64,000 nucleotides of DNA, taken from NCBI GenBank assembly GCA_034440575.1, contig JAOTOL010001362.1:487501-551500 (forward strand). Reading direction: 5' to 3'. The position numbers and the translations under genes are program-made. The notes below the pieces were generated by a model, which was given only the letters and a program-made list of their open reading frames with translations, was not told where the DNA came from and ran no database searches. Shown here piece by piece: positions 9,017 to 20,146 of this stretch (position 1 is the first letter of the stretch; each line of letters opens with the position of its first letter). This stretch comes from Imbricaverruca yamaguchii. Taxonomy: Eukaryota > Arthropoda > Thecostraca > Neoverrucidae.

Positions 9017-12000
9017 CTCCTGACATTAGCACCACCACACGATTTGCACGAAGGAACGTCCCAGCCAAAGCCAGGTCCCAGCCTGGAGCCCCTCCTTAAA
9101 GGAAGCACGTACGAAAGCCTTCAGTGCACAACACGAGTCAAAACTGACAAGCTATCGCTTCCTAGGAAAGAGATGTTCAGCTTCCTTCTCCAAACACAAA
9201 CTGGCATAACCCTCACTCTCTGACACACCAAACTTCCTAAAATATTGTTATCACGCCACAACCGTCCCAATTCGTCTCGATAGTTTCTAAAACTTCAATA
9301 TTTCTTCGGAAGCATAGGTTTTCGGAAGTGGAAGTCTATTGTGAGGAACTGTTTTGTGACGTCAGAGATTTCAATGAGACGAATGCGTAAAAGCACTACA
9401 TCATACGAAGATCAAACTACGAGGTGTAGAATGTATGAGATATTATTCGTCTTGTTGTACATAATACCTTTTTTAATTTGGCGAGCTGACCATACGGGAA
9501 TGCACCCCTGAAAATATGCAGTGCGCATTGCAATCAATGAAGCCACACACCTGCATCTTGAGCCAGCACAAAATTGCAAGAAACTCTAAACATGTTCTAG
9601 GGTGCCTTCCCGTATGGTTCTATGCTAAGCCTCATTGCATTCGGCAAGCTTCATAAATATATAGGCACCCATAGAAGAATAAAAGTATCCACCACTGTTT
9701 CTACGATCAAGGAAATAGCATCCTTCTCACTAACTTGGAGCCAACATGGGAAGTTCCGACTGAATCCCAAACTTTCCCTACAGAGCTTGGGATCCGACTG
9801 AATCCCAAACTTCCCTGCACTCCGAAAAAATTGCGTCTGCTGACCGACTTCCTCCACCTGATCAGGATTCCTCGAATTGCCCCTGCATGAACAAAACAAA
9901 CAGTACACAATCATGATGGGCACGATTGCGCACCAAAGCCGAGGTGTTTTATTCGATAGACCATAGCCAAATACGTGTAGACATGCGTTCCCTGATTGTT
10001 TGCGCTTTTCCTACCACACACAGCATTACTCTCTTTAGCGAATATCCGCGTGGAGCCTGCATTTAAAGCTGTGTTTGTAACTTGTAGGGTATTCTGAAAA
10101 GTAGTATTATTACGCATGATTCTACTACAGACAAGGAAGCTGAACAGCTGTTTATGACTGCCATATTAGGTACTTCTTTCCATTTTCTTCTTTGCCCTCA
10201 CTTTCTTTTTTTCTTTCCACCATATCGTCCTGTGACTACTGGAACATGATGCCTTTTTGAGGCTTCAGGACAAACTTGGTGGCTTTTTAATAGAAGTCCG
10301 GCAACATAGCCCTCTACTAACGGGCATATCTCACCAACATTTTCCTTCGGGCACTGACAGGCTCAGCCTCCTTGCCATTTCGCTCCGATACAGATTGAGC
10401 CTCGGGATAAAAATGTAACAGTCTGCATATGTTTGAAGTCAAATCTAACCGGACCTGATTTGTGTGCTTTTCCCTACAGCTAGGTCATCGCCGAATATTT
10501 TTGCCATAAAATGAAGGCTTGTCAATTGGCCTTCCCTCCTGCTTGGCGAAACTTTCCGCGTCCGTGGTTTGTCCCTCCAACTTTAAAACAGTGGCTACAC
10601 CCATACACTCCATAATAGAAATACCCAGGCATGATATGTGGCAATTATACCCAGGCAATTATCTGTGCGCATATTTAACACACCTCGATAAAAACTAGCT
10701 TTACATTCGACGACTTCCCGCGCAATGCAGCCACACTTTGAAGGTTGCTAAACGTTATGCGATTAAGTTAGAAGCTCCGATCTATTTTCGCACCGTAGAA
10801 TTTAATTTTTGGTCTGAAGCTTATGATGAAGTTCATATTTTTCATTTAAGTTGTATGTTATTCATGTTGTTATGACAACGAAATCAAACCTCCAGTATTT
10901 ACCACCAGATGTCGGCCAAATCGCTAGAGTGTATGCGCAGAAAGCACTTCCGTCTTCTGCTCAGGGGTTGATGCGATCGAAGGTTAGTCCGCGATTTTAT
11001 TCGCATAAAATATGTCTTTATTGCTAAAGTGTATTTTTATGTTTCTATCAGATTTTCCCATAATCCAGTGCATGTTGGTTCTACACATACGGCTATATTC
11101 TGATCACAATGCTAGATGTTTTAGCCTTCATACGGCGTGGTGATTTCCGTAAACAAACTTCGCATGTCCGCTTGGTTGTAAACATGGCGTAACGGCTCGG
11201 GCTCAGTTCGATAAATGTATAATGGGTTAAAGGGTGCAGGCACGAACTTACCCCGGTGATTCATGAGGTATTGTTTTTTTTATAAAGAATGCGCTGTACG
11301 TGTTTATGCAATATTAACCCTCGCCTGGGCTGGCGTTCTAGAGCCCACTCAGGTTTTTCCGCAATCGCTGCCGAATGAGTAGACGCAGGCACATGTTCAG
11401 TAGGTCATTGTGTTCAGTTGCATCATCCGTTTTGCATATTGTGTAAACCAAATTGAAGGGTAGGTCCTCAATGGTCATTGACCTGGAACGGGTGAAAGGG
11501 GGTAATGTTCCAAAAATATTAGAAGTGCCGTTGATCAGAGTCGTTGCAACATGGCGCATATGCAGCGGGTCATGCTACTTATGCATATTCTACACAATGC
11601 CATCTTATTCGGAATGTTGCATTCTTCGCCGAGCGATATCCGAATTCAGTTTCAGCGCCGCCTAAGTCATGCGAAATGCCGCTGGATGGCAATCGAATGG
11701 CCTGAGATGATCGAACGTCGTGCAAGGTGACCTGATTTGACCTTCGTTTGAAATGCTTTCGCAAGCCATGCACACTTCGGTGAAGGCTGAAAAGATCGGT
11801 TTATTAATGTGTGCACCGTCCCGATATAACCTGAAATCAGTTCACGGGTTCTGAAGTTGGAGAGCTTGCAAAGATGTCTCAGTATCATATCAGTCCTTAG
11901 AGCGTAAATTGTGCTTCAAAGGTGATGTTCGGGATGTATTCAGGCTTTAACGTACTTGACCTGACCATATGACGTGGCCTTACCGGACCCTATAATTTTC

Positions 12001-12059
12001 GGATGCCAATCAGATGCAAATGCTTAGTTTGCTTTCAATGGTCCTGATTAAAGGACTAG
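9017..12059. other. Upstream region of Src, no exon recognised
   Basis: Contains the Src 5' UTR or an upstream intron, but I cannot place a promoter. A word near CCGACTGAATCCCAAACTT occurs twice (about 9756-9776 and 9795-9812), a small local duplication. Around 10900-10990 there is a CTCF-like word with one mismatch (CCACCAGATGTC near 10910). No retroelement or RNA gene is visible. An octamer ATGCAAAT occurs at 12014-12021. Confidence 0.45.
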
Positions 12060-12610
12060 AGACATCCATATTTTTCACGTGGACTGGGAGGACTAATGGA
12101 CGAACGGACGAACGGATGCACGAGCGGACGAATAGCCAGATACACGAAGGAACGAACAGAGGGATAGACATACAGATGAAAAGATCCGAAAAAGTGAATT
12201 AAATCGTTAGGAATATGTGGATAAATGGATAGATGAACACATGTAGGAGCATTTAGATGGTGGGATGAATGCATTAGTTGATTGATTGATTGATTGATTA
12301 TTTGGGCTTAAGGGCGCATCGACTACTAAGGTCATTTTGCGCCCATGAATGCATTAGTTGACTGTTAGCAGGTTAGACTGTTGGATATTTTGATAGCAAG
12401 ATGGGTAGATTGCTAGATGGTTAGGTAGTGGGACTGTTAGATGGCTACGTAGTTTGCTACTTTAGTAATTATATGGTTAGATGGCTTGATAGTTATATAC
12501 TATATAGTTAGTTGGATAGCTAGATGTATAGAGATGTAGCTATATATTTAGATAGAGAGTTAGATGAATTGTTAGGTAATAGATAGCTGGACAAATAGTT
12601 TATAGATTTG
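12060..12610. repeat. Degenerate GATA/GATG/GACG tetranucleotide tract
   Basis: Starts as GGACGAACGGACGAACGGA-type repeats near 12090-12130, then turns to scattered TTAGATGG, GGATAGAT and TAGATA words to about 12610. It looks like an old tetranucleotide microsatellite that has mutated and slipped. A miniature retroposon with a perfect 17-bp duplication has landed inside it at 12265-12361. Confidence 0.7.
12265..12361 (-). mobile_element. Miniature hairpin retroposon, copy 3, perfect 17-bp TSD
   Basis: A 63-bp insert (12282-12344) lies between two identical copies of ATGAATGCATTAGTTGA (12265-12281 and 12345-12361). On the minus strand it starts exactly at GGGCGC after the duplication. It forms a 33-nt hairpin (12312-12344) with outer stem GGGCGC/GCGCCC and inner stem TGAC/GTCG (one U-G pair), then TTAAGCCCAAATAA and four TCAA repeats up to the other duplication. 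The perfect TSD implies a fairly recent insertion by LINE machinery and defines both ends of the element. Confidence 0.85.
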
Positions 12611-12999
12611 TTTTCCATTCTGTGGCATCCCCAACCTTGGTTTGTACTTTCGAGTGAATATTGAACACTATCACAAAGCAGCTGCTCATCGTCAGTTAGC
12701 ATCACTCAACATGCAAACAATAAAAATGGCAAGATAATTTTCTGGTGGGGGCTGATGTTCTCGATATGCAAAATCCAGGAACAGCCTATTTTCCAATCTC
12801 GGTTAAAAGCGAACCAAGTGCGCCAAAAATGGGCAGCTGTATGAGGCAATAATGACGTTCATCTGTTTCGACCAGGTTCTCGTCACCAACGTCACATCCT
12901 TTGCCGTCAGATGCCATTGATTCAGTGTATCACATGGAGGTAGACGATCATGCATGGAACGTCACGGCAGCTACTGATCTCTGCAATAACTAGACGGCA
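12611..12999. other. No recognised feature
   Basis: Mixed-composition DNA between the tetranucleotide tract and the SINE-A remnant. I see no exon, repeat or RNA gene. Confidence 0.4.
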
Positions 13000-13143
13000 G
13001 GGGCGGGGTGCGTGGTTAGGTGTGGGCTTGGGACCAAGGTCCCGGGTTCGACTCTAGCGCCACTCGGACATTCCCAATCCCGCGGCCCCGGCACAGTGTG
13101 GGCGGCGCCATGCGTGAATGTGTAATTTGTCGACCACAATAAA
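13000..13143 (+). mobile_element. SINE-A remnant (tRNA-derived)
   Basis: Matches the intact SINE-A at 37084-37268. It has a degraded A-box region (GTGCGTGGTTAGGTGTGGGC), the B box GGTTCGACTCTAGCGCCACT, then CCAATCCCGCGGCC, GTGTGGGCGGCGCCAT and GTGAATGTG, ending near CACAATAAA. Box A and the tail are eroded and no TSD is visible, so this is an old copy. Confidence 0.8.
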
Positions 13144-13262
13144 GGCGGCCGACTCGCCGCCCGCCGCACGCTCCGCGCCCTATTCCGGCCGTTCCCGGCT
13201 GGAGGCGGCCGAGCGGCGGTATAGGGGCAAAGGATCGGGCGCGCCACCCGCTCGCATGCATT
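13144..13262. other. Short CpG-rich block
   Basis: Dense GGCGGCCG, CCGCCGC and CGGCCG words immediately 3' of the SINE remnant. It resembles the larger CpG islands elsewhere in the window. No coding evidence. Confidence 0.45.
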
Positions 13263-13561
13263 TTGGCCCTGGAATGAAATGTTGTAAAATGAAAAGTTGT
13301 TGACAGATTTCGATAAACAATAATGAAAACTATGCTGGGTTCATGATGAAAAGATAGAAATGTTGAAACACCTGGTAAAATATTGTACTTGTGCTTTTGA
13401 GGTGTCCAACTGATATCATCGTTTTGCCAGCTTTGTGCGGTATTCGACATGTGCAACACATGGAATTAAGACCCGGATACCCGATAAATGCTAGCGAAGT
13501 AACGCTGGGAATGTTTGTAGTTGACAGCCTATGTGTACTGTGTATACATCCTGTATCCTAA

Positions 13562-13770
13562 TCAGGGTGGATCCAGGAATTGTCATTGCAGGGGCATTTG
13601 TCTGGGGGCACCATTTCTTAGTACACCCTGCGAAAATACCAGAATTTTCATAAATCAACGTCCGTGCGCTCAGGACTTCCTCTTAATTGTAGTTCTTTAT
13701 ATTAACCCGGACCTCTTCCAAGGGCGTGGCCAGGCGGGCAGGCGCAGATCCAGGATTTTTCATGGAAGGG
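13562..13770 (+). mobile_element. MITE-like terminal sequences
   Basis: Two left-end-like words occur: CAGGGTGGATCCAGGAATTG near 13564 and CAGGCGCAGATCCAGGATTT near 13742. Both match the terminal inverted repeat of the MITE at 62237-62396 (CAGGGGCAGATACAGG). No matching right end is seen, so these are probably truncated or nested copies of a non-autonomous DNA transposon. Confidence 0.45.
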
Positions 13771-13962
13771 ACATGTCTGAAGCCACTGGATCAGCCCCCA
13801 GGGGTGCATTCAGATGAAAATTTCGGGAGTGGCTCACTCGAGGGTCTTGGAAGGGAGACTTCCGTTGAAAATTCAATGGGTGCACTCCATGGTTCTAAGC
13901 GGTAGATTTGTATCTGGGTGGGCGCATTTAGCAGACAAATTAGAAAGGGTTGCCTCGAGCCT

Positions 13963-14083
13963 CACTGTAGGACCAGTTTTCCTGGTAAGATGGGCACTTC
14001 GCCCGCGACCAATGAGCGTGACAGATTGTCCCCTAACGGTGAGTCGAAAACCAATAACCACCACTGTAGGACCAGTTTTCCTG
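13963..14083 (+). mobile_element. 5'-truncated SINE-C with perfect 22-bp TSD
   Basis: A 77-bp insert (13985-14061) lies between two identical 22-bp direct repeats (13963-13984 and 14062-14083, beginning CACTGTAGGACC). The insert contains CACTTCGCCCGCGACCAATG and GAGCGTGAC and ends TCGAAAACCAATAACCAC. These align with the 3' half of the intact SINE-C at 43367-43527. The long exact duplication and 5' truncation are typical of target-primed reverse transcription and point to a young insertion. Confidence 0.88.
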
Positions 14084-14161
14084 TAAGTGCAAGCGGATGC
14101 ACGGCAGGGACGCGGCAGGTCGGAGTACAGGCTTGATGGGGAATAGCTGATGTGGTGTTTG

Positions 14162-14162
<1 letters not shown>

Positions 14163-14215
<53 letters not shown>
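14163..14215. repeat. (TA)n microsatellite
   Basis: An uninterrupted TA dinucleotide run about 50 bp long, 5' of the LINE fragment at 14370. Confidence 0.98.
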
Positions 14216-14217
<2 letters not shown>

Positions 14218-14369
14218 ATACAACTTTTTGCTTCATATATGACGATATCATTTGAAAATGGTATAGATATTTTCACTACTTAGAACGACCCAGCATCACC
14301 GCTTTACATCCAGAACACACTGCGCGCAGGCCTACCAGGACCGCCTTTTGCCCATGTGCGGCGCAGTCG

Positions 14370-15130
14370 TCGGGATCAGTGACTCAACAGGAGAAGGATT
14401 TGGGTGTTATTCTAAACACAAAACTGGGGGCATCAGAACAGACCAAGGAAGCCAGGATGAAGGCACTGAGAATGCTCGGGGCAATAAATAGGAATGTACC
14501 ATACAGAAGTGAGGAAGTGATCAGGAAGCTTTACTGTGCATACGTCAGGCCACATTTGGAATACTGCATCCAAGCTTGGTCTCCTAGCTATGAAAAAGAT
14601 TGTTGGCTTTTAGAGAGAGTACAAAAGAGGGCTTCAAAAATGGTTAATGGCATAAGCAGCCTGGCATATGAGGAAAGATTGAAGAAATTGAATATGTTTT
14701 CACTTAGATATAGAAGGCTGAGAGGAGATCTCATCGAGGTCTTTAAATTTGTCCATGGTCTGGAGAGGGGATACCTTGGGAAAATGTTTCAATTGAACAG
14801 AAATGATGCAATTAGAGGTCATAAATTCAAAATTAAAGTTAACCACAGCAGAACAAGGTTAAGGCAAACTTCCTTCACCAACAGGGTAGTAGAACACTGG
14901 AACCAGCTGCCAGAAAACATAGTCAGTAGCAGCACATTGAACATCTTTAAAAACAGCATAGACAATCATTATAAGAATAGAGGGCTTGCTTTTCAGTATT
15001 ACAGGGAGGGCTGATTGACAGATTTGGTGGGCAACTGGTTCAGTGTACAGAGTGCAACCAAGAAGGGCCCTTGTGGCTCATAGTTGCACTAATCTGTTAT
15101 GTCTTTATGACCGTTTTGAAAAGTAGAGTT
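14370..15130 (+). pseudogene. LINE reverse transcriptase C-terminal fragment with 3' UTR
   Basis: An open frame of about 211 codons (14379-15014) encodes the thumb and C-terminal part of a CR1/L2-like non-LTR retrotransposon protein. It shows QQEKDLGVILNTKLG, then AYVRPHLEYCIQAWSPS, LLERVQKRASKMV, RRLRGDLIEVFKFVHGL and FTNRVVEHWNQLPENIV, ending YYREG-stop. The catalytic F/Y-x-D-D region lies upstream and is missing. The 3' UTR after the stop contains GGGCCCTTGTGGCTCATAG and ends near TGTTATGTCTTTATGACC. The intact frame suggests this copy is younger than the one in the Src intron. Confidence 0.9.
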
Positions 15131-16024
15131 GTCTGTCTAGTTATATATAGAGGTCAATGACTGCAGCCCTTTTGTGTGGAGTAACGTTGATTTTGCATGC
15201 ATTTGGAATGCATAATCATGCACAGTAACAAACAATGCACATTTTGCGTGTTCTTTTTCATGTATCTGGGTCTGCATTCTCAGTTAAGGGGCAATCAATC
15301 CTGTCGGGTGGTACCGGCCTCACCTGGACTAGCGGAGCGACTATTCTCAACACTTGACGACATCTACCGGGCGAGGAGAAACCGGATACAACCGGTTTCC
15401 CCCTTATGCTGGAACAACTCATGTTATTTATACGAAATACGGGGGTCTCGTAGACAAGCTCCCTACACGAAAACCACCGTTGCTTAGACGTTGGGATAGT
15501 TTTAAAATATTTCCGGCAGGTGGCACTAAAAACAGTCCAGTAGATGGCAGTAGTCGGCAGCGTAAGTGGTCTAGGCTACGTCCGTTGCAGGAAGGCTGCA
15601 TGATAGGAGGTAGGCACTTCCCGACACGTTCATGGGTTCATGATGTATATATAATCAGGCACATTCATTTCTGAACATGTTTAAGGGGAGACGGTACATG
15701 GAGGAAATTGTAGGGCCGAGATTGATTGGGGGCCTGTCCGCAGTTGCCCATGGTGAAAAATAGCATTGTTGGCGGATGTGAGGGAGGTGGGCATGGAGAA
15801 AGCTAACATGGGACGGGGGAGGATTGCTGGGCGCCTCACGGGCATACAAATCGACACTCATGTACATAGTATATTAGTAGCTTTCACACTTGAATACATA
15901 TCCAAAGTGGGAGCTTATAGGATTCTTAACCACAACTTTAAGTACGGTTCGCGTAGGCCTATGGCACGCGCTAAATATGCTGGACCCGAAGTACATCGTG
16001 CCCCCTACTCTCCAAATATAGAAT
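15131..16024. other. No gene recognised; one CTCF-type motif
   Basis: Mixed sequence with no domain-bearing frame. The only item of note is a full match to the CTCF consensus at 15537-15548, listed separately. Confidence 0.45.
15537..15548 (+). promoter_or_regulatory. Candidate CTCF site
   Basis: CCAGTAGATGGC matches the CTCF core CCASYAGRKGGC at all positions. A second GCAGGTGGCAC-like half lies about 25 bp upstream. A single motif match in 64 kb is weak evidence for occupancy. Confidence 0.35.
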
Positions 16025-16025
16025 A

Positions 16026-16450
<425 letters not shown>

Positions 16451-16899
16451 CAGGGAAAGAGCGTGGTCGGAAATTGTTACATACATCCGTGAAGCTCGAT
16501 GATTGCCGGTTCAGAATTGACATCTCTACAGCATGCTGAAACAGATCCTGTCTGTCCCAACTTTTGCATTGATTAGCATTTGGCAGCATGGCATGCAGTC
16601 GACGGACATAGCATTTTCAAAATCAGCCTTTGCCATATCACTTCCGTTTTGTTTAAATTTAGAAAAAAAGTAAAAGTAGTTTCTTAGTCTCTTTTCGTAG
16701 TTTAGTTACCTTTTCGTAGTTTGTTCCTGCCGCATGGGTGCATTGCATATGGTGTGCGATAGTTACAGAAGATAATATTTCCAAATAAGATAGTCGTACC
16801 CGCATATTACGGGGAACTGGCATGCTGTTCAATACTCGTCTGAAAGATTTGGAGAGAGAAGCCGAAGTTTATTCACGTTGGAGCGCAGTTTCCGCTTCC
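16451..16899. other. No recognised feature
   Basis: AT-rich DNA between the LINE fragment and the CpG island. A TTTCGTAGTTTAGTTACC/TTTTCGTAGTTTG pair near 16696-16722 is a small local duplication. Confidence 0.4.
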
Positions 16900-17335
16900 A
16901 ATTTCGAGCACAAGACAACCCCGGTGATCGGGTGAACGTCACCGTAAAACGGTTCGACGCCACAGCACGACCAGACACAATAACAAGCGGCCAGAGGCGG
17001 ATCACAAAAACCGGCGCAAGTCGACTGAATGTGCGGCGGAAGCCCAAATCGCGCCGCGCGGCGCAATTTCTGTCTCGCGGCGCGTTGTTAGCGCCGGGCC
17101 GGGCCGGTGGCGGTGGCGTGCGCGGCCGGCTGCGTGAGCGACCACTTCCTGGCCGGGCGGGCCGGGTCGCCCACGTGCGCCCTGCGCCGCTGCAGGTGTT
17201 TGCCCGCCGGGCGTCACGTGACCGACGCGTCCCGTCTGACGTCATCGCCGGACCGGCCGGGACGTGCATTGTGGCCGCCGGCCGGCGCCTCGTTCTGCTC
17301 AGGCCCGTTGAAAGCTTCGTACGGTTATTCGTGTT
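16900..17335. other. CpG island with CRE and E-box motifs
   Basis: CpG-rich block with GCGCCGCGCGGCGC, GGCCGGGCCGG and similar words. It holds a full CRE palindrome TGACGTCA near 17238 and a CACGTG E-box near 17215, both typical of promoters or enhancers. Long open frames on both strands come from high GC and have no domain. No transcript start can be called. Confidence 0.45.
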
Positions 17336-18424
17336 GCCCACACTGGCTAATCTATGAAGTTGGCTCGGGAGCCATGCCCCCCTCAAAAAAAGACCCACGT
17401 TTTCCTTTTTTCTCACTAAACTATGGCATCTTCTCGGAATCTAGGAACACTTTATTACAAAAATATTGTCATAAGCGGACACACCGAACCTTCAGGCCCA
17501 CCAAATTGTCAGCTGTTCACATCCGAAGTTTGTTTCGGAATCGGAGGGAACGTGGCTCAGTCGAATCGAATCAGTGTATTCACGGTTACAGACCGACTGC
17601 TTCTACGAATAGGTACTCCGCTGCCTTCCAGGGTGTAAGTCCCATCCACAAAGTATACAGTCCGTTCGTCATGCTTCTTGATCGGCGTGAAGCTAGTTTG
17701 AGCCACACCTTTGCCACAAATACCATCGCAGCGCCCAAACAACAGGTGCAGAGACGGACACAAGGGGGCTACTGGAGGGGGGGGGGTTGCGCCCAACATG
17801 GGAAGGTCGTACCCATCTAACCGGGAAAAGTTGGCACTCTGGGATGGTTCGAGTGACCACCTGTCGAATTTTTTCATCTTTTCCATCTAGAGGCGCCTCT
17901 TTAAGAGGAAAAGACTCTTACTTGGAAGGAATGGCCCACCTCCGGGAAGGCACGAATGCATTCTTCCTCGATTTGTTTAGCCGGACGTGGGTAAGGGGAG
18001 CTAAAGGCCATTGGAAGGTAAAGGGCCGCCTATTTCCTCCGAACATTGTACCCTCCCCCAATAATTCTTGGAAATCAACACCCCTGGCCCAAGCACAAAC
18101 TTACATGCCCGGCATTCAGTAGCATCTGGTACACCGGGTTGCGTACCTTACACAGTCGGTGTCTGCTACTGGTGTCCATATCACTGCTATTGCGGTGGAC
18201 ATGGCCATGTTTGTGCGTGGGGGAGGTTTTTTAGGCGTGCCGGACCATAAAGGTCACTTGCGCCGCCATTAAAGGAACACGTTACATATCTATCCATGAA
18301 AGCGAGTGTTACGATCAAGGTACAAGCAAGTGGACATTTACGTTAAGGGAATTTTACGTTATACTTTGTGCGAAGTTCTGGGTACTGAAGGCGGGGCTGG
18401 GTTGGGGACGTCTCCCTGATGTCT
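17336..18424. other. No gene recognised; poly-G run and divergent hairpin copy
   Basis: Contains a G run near 17777-17786. At about 18229-18264 the sequence AGGCGTGCCGGACC with AAAGGTCACTTGCGCC resembles the miniature hairpin retroposon in altered form, without a convincing TSD. The rest shows nothing I can identify. Confidence 0.4.
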
Positions 18425-19974
18425 AACTGGTTTTAATTTTACTTTACTTTACTCCTCCACAAATAATTTGTGGTTTGGGTGGGGTTGGGGTGTTTTGAGA
18501 GTGTGGAGTTGATTTTGCCAGGGTGCCGGCTTTAGCCTACTCCTATCGAAGAGCACTGAGGGATTTTTACCGTGCGGGCAAGGAGGCAATTGTGCCACAC
18601 CGCCTCTCACGCCGGCTGCCGCCTGTTAATTGTTAGTAGCTGGTTAGTCTAGTCATGCCGTGCAGGGTTGTCAGTTGGGTTAGTACGGTGTTTGACAATT
18701 TGGCTCTTCTACGTCCGCTGTTCCTCTGGGTAGCCATTTACGTTAGGAGTCGGAAGGCAAATCGGCTCATCTACGTCCGACGGCTCCTCTGAGAAGTCGT
18801 TTTACGTTAAGCTACTTTTTTCTTTCTTTTTTTCCTAAAGCAAGTCGACTCATCTACCTCCGACGGCACCGCTAGGTAGCCAAATATTCCTAACTGGGAA
18901 GCAAATCGGCTCATGTACGTCCGACGCCATGCGGAGATGGCTATCTACGTGTTTCCTACGAGTGTTTCGCGGTCATGTATTGCATGTTGATGTGAACGTT
19001 GGTGGTGTGTTGCCTAGAGAGCTCCTGCTAGTTCTGTGGCATACAGATATTCAAATAGCAATTGAATGGGTTCTGCATGTTTGTCACCGAGAAGCGATGG
19101 AAGCGATAGGGTGATGCCCTCTCCCTGGCAGAAGGCCTTGAGTGGTTGTCTCTGAGAGCTAAAGCTACTGCAGTATAGCAGGAAGTGGCCTATGCTTAAC
19201 GTGGTGTTGCAGGTGTCGCAGTGAGGTGTTGTGTGTTGGTCATCCTCTAATCGAGGCTGTGTTAGTTTTGTGCAACCGGTTCTAAGTCTAGTGAGGATGA
19301 CCTCTTGTCGGTGAGACTAATTTGATGTGTTCCATGTGCCTATGGTTGGTTTTATTGCGTGGGTGTGGTTGGATTTGTGTTGTCTTGAGTTGAGTTGTGT
19401 TGTGTTGTGTCCATGTGTTTTGTTGGCGTTGGCGAATGCGGTGTTGTAGGAGTGCTTTGCAATCGTCTACCGAATATTTCACGCTGGGGTAGGTGTTCGA
19501 TGCTAAGGCTTGCTTTGCGAGCCGGTCTGCTTCTTCGTTACCTGGGATGTTGGCGTGGCCCGGAATCCAGAAGAAAGAAAAGTTCATGTTTACGTTATGG
19601 GCCACGATTTGTTGGATTAGATCAATGAAGTGATGCGGACAGTCGTGGGTGTTGCTAAGTGACTGTAGGACGGATTTGGAGTCTGAGCAAATCACTACGT
19701 TTCTGACTTTTCGCTTAATGAGAATGGAGATAGCGGCCAGAATGGCCATTGTTTCAACGGAGTAGATGGAGAAGTTATCCGGTAGACGTTTGGAAAGTCT
19801 GAGACCTGGTCCAGTGATCCATTGTTTGTGCACCGGACAGGAATGTATTGTCGGTTGGTAAGCTGTCCAAGCTGTCTGAGCTGTCTGGGCTGTCCAGCAG
19901 ACGTAGTAATCCGTCCTGACCACGTGCAGAACCTGTATCAACGGTACAAAATCTCGGAATATAACTTTTTGTTT
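18425..19974 (-). pseudogene. LINE with RNase H domain (I/Jockey-like), 3' part
   Basis: Minus-strand frame 19974-19288 encodes an RNase H domain. LPDNFSIYSVETMAILAAI carries the catalytic Glu, NVVICSDSKSVLQSL the Asp, and FFWIPGHANIPGNEEADRLA the last His/Asp block. The usual first Asp block (T-D-G-S) is not visible. A frameshift near 19300 leads to ILTRLRTGCTKL and a zinc-knuckle-like CDTCN...GHFLLYC at about 19170-19240. The 3' UTR (18425-19100) has three imperfect copies of an approximately 100-bp unit containing AAATCGGCTCATSTACGTCC, and the tail is GGAGTAAAGTAAAGTAAAAT. The 5' part is missing where SINE-A abuts. Confidence 0.85.
18690..18945. repeat. Imperfect repeats in the LINE 3' UTR
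   Basis: Three to four units containing ATCGGCTCATCTACGTCCGACGG-like sequence (shortened forms at about 18705, 18765, 18845 and 18905), each followed by a CCTCTGRGWAGYC-like word. Tandem units in a 3' UTR are known for some non-LTR elements. Confidence 0.65.
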
Positions 19975-20146
19975 ATTGGGTGGTTCACGACGCACTTTGT
20001 GCACATTCATGGCTAATGGTGCCGCCCACACTGTTTCGCCGGTGGGCCGCGTGATTGGGAAATGTCCTGAGCGGCGCTAGTGTCGAACCCGAGACCTTTG
20101 GTACCCAGAGCCCAACACCCTAACCACTCGGCCATTCCCGCCCCAC
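19975..20146 (-). mobile_element. SINE-A copy (tRNA-derived)
   Basis: On the minus strand the head shows GGGGCGGGAATGGCCGAGTG (A box) and GGGTTCGACACTAGCGCC (B box). The body has CAATCACGCGGCC and GTGTGGGCGGCACCAT, and the tail is GTGAACCACCCAATAAAC. It sits at the 5' end of the RNase H LINE fragment on the same strand. No clear TSD was found. Confidence 0.87.

Noticed and set aside
16829..17820. Overlapping long frames on both strands
   Set aside because: They coincide with a CpG island, occur in parallel on both strands and contain no recognisable domain.
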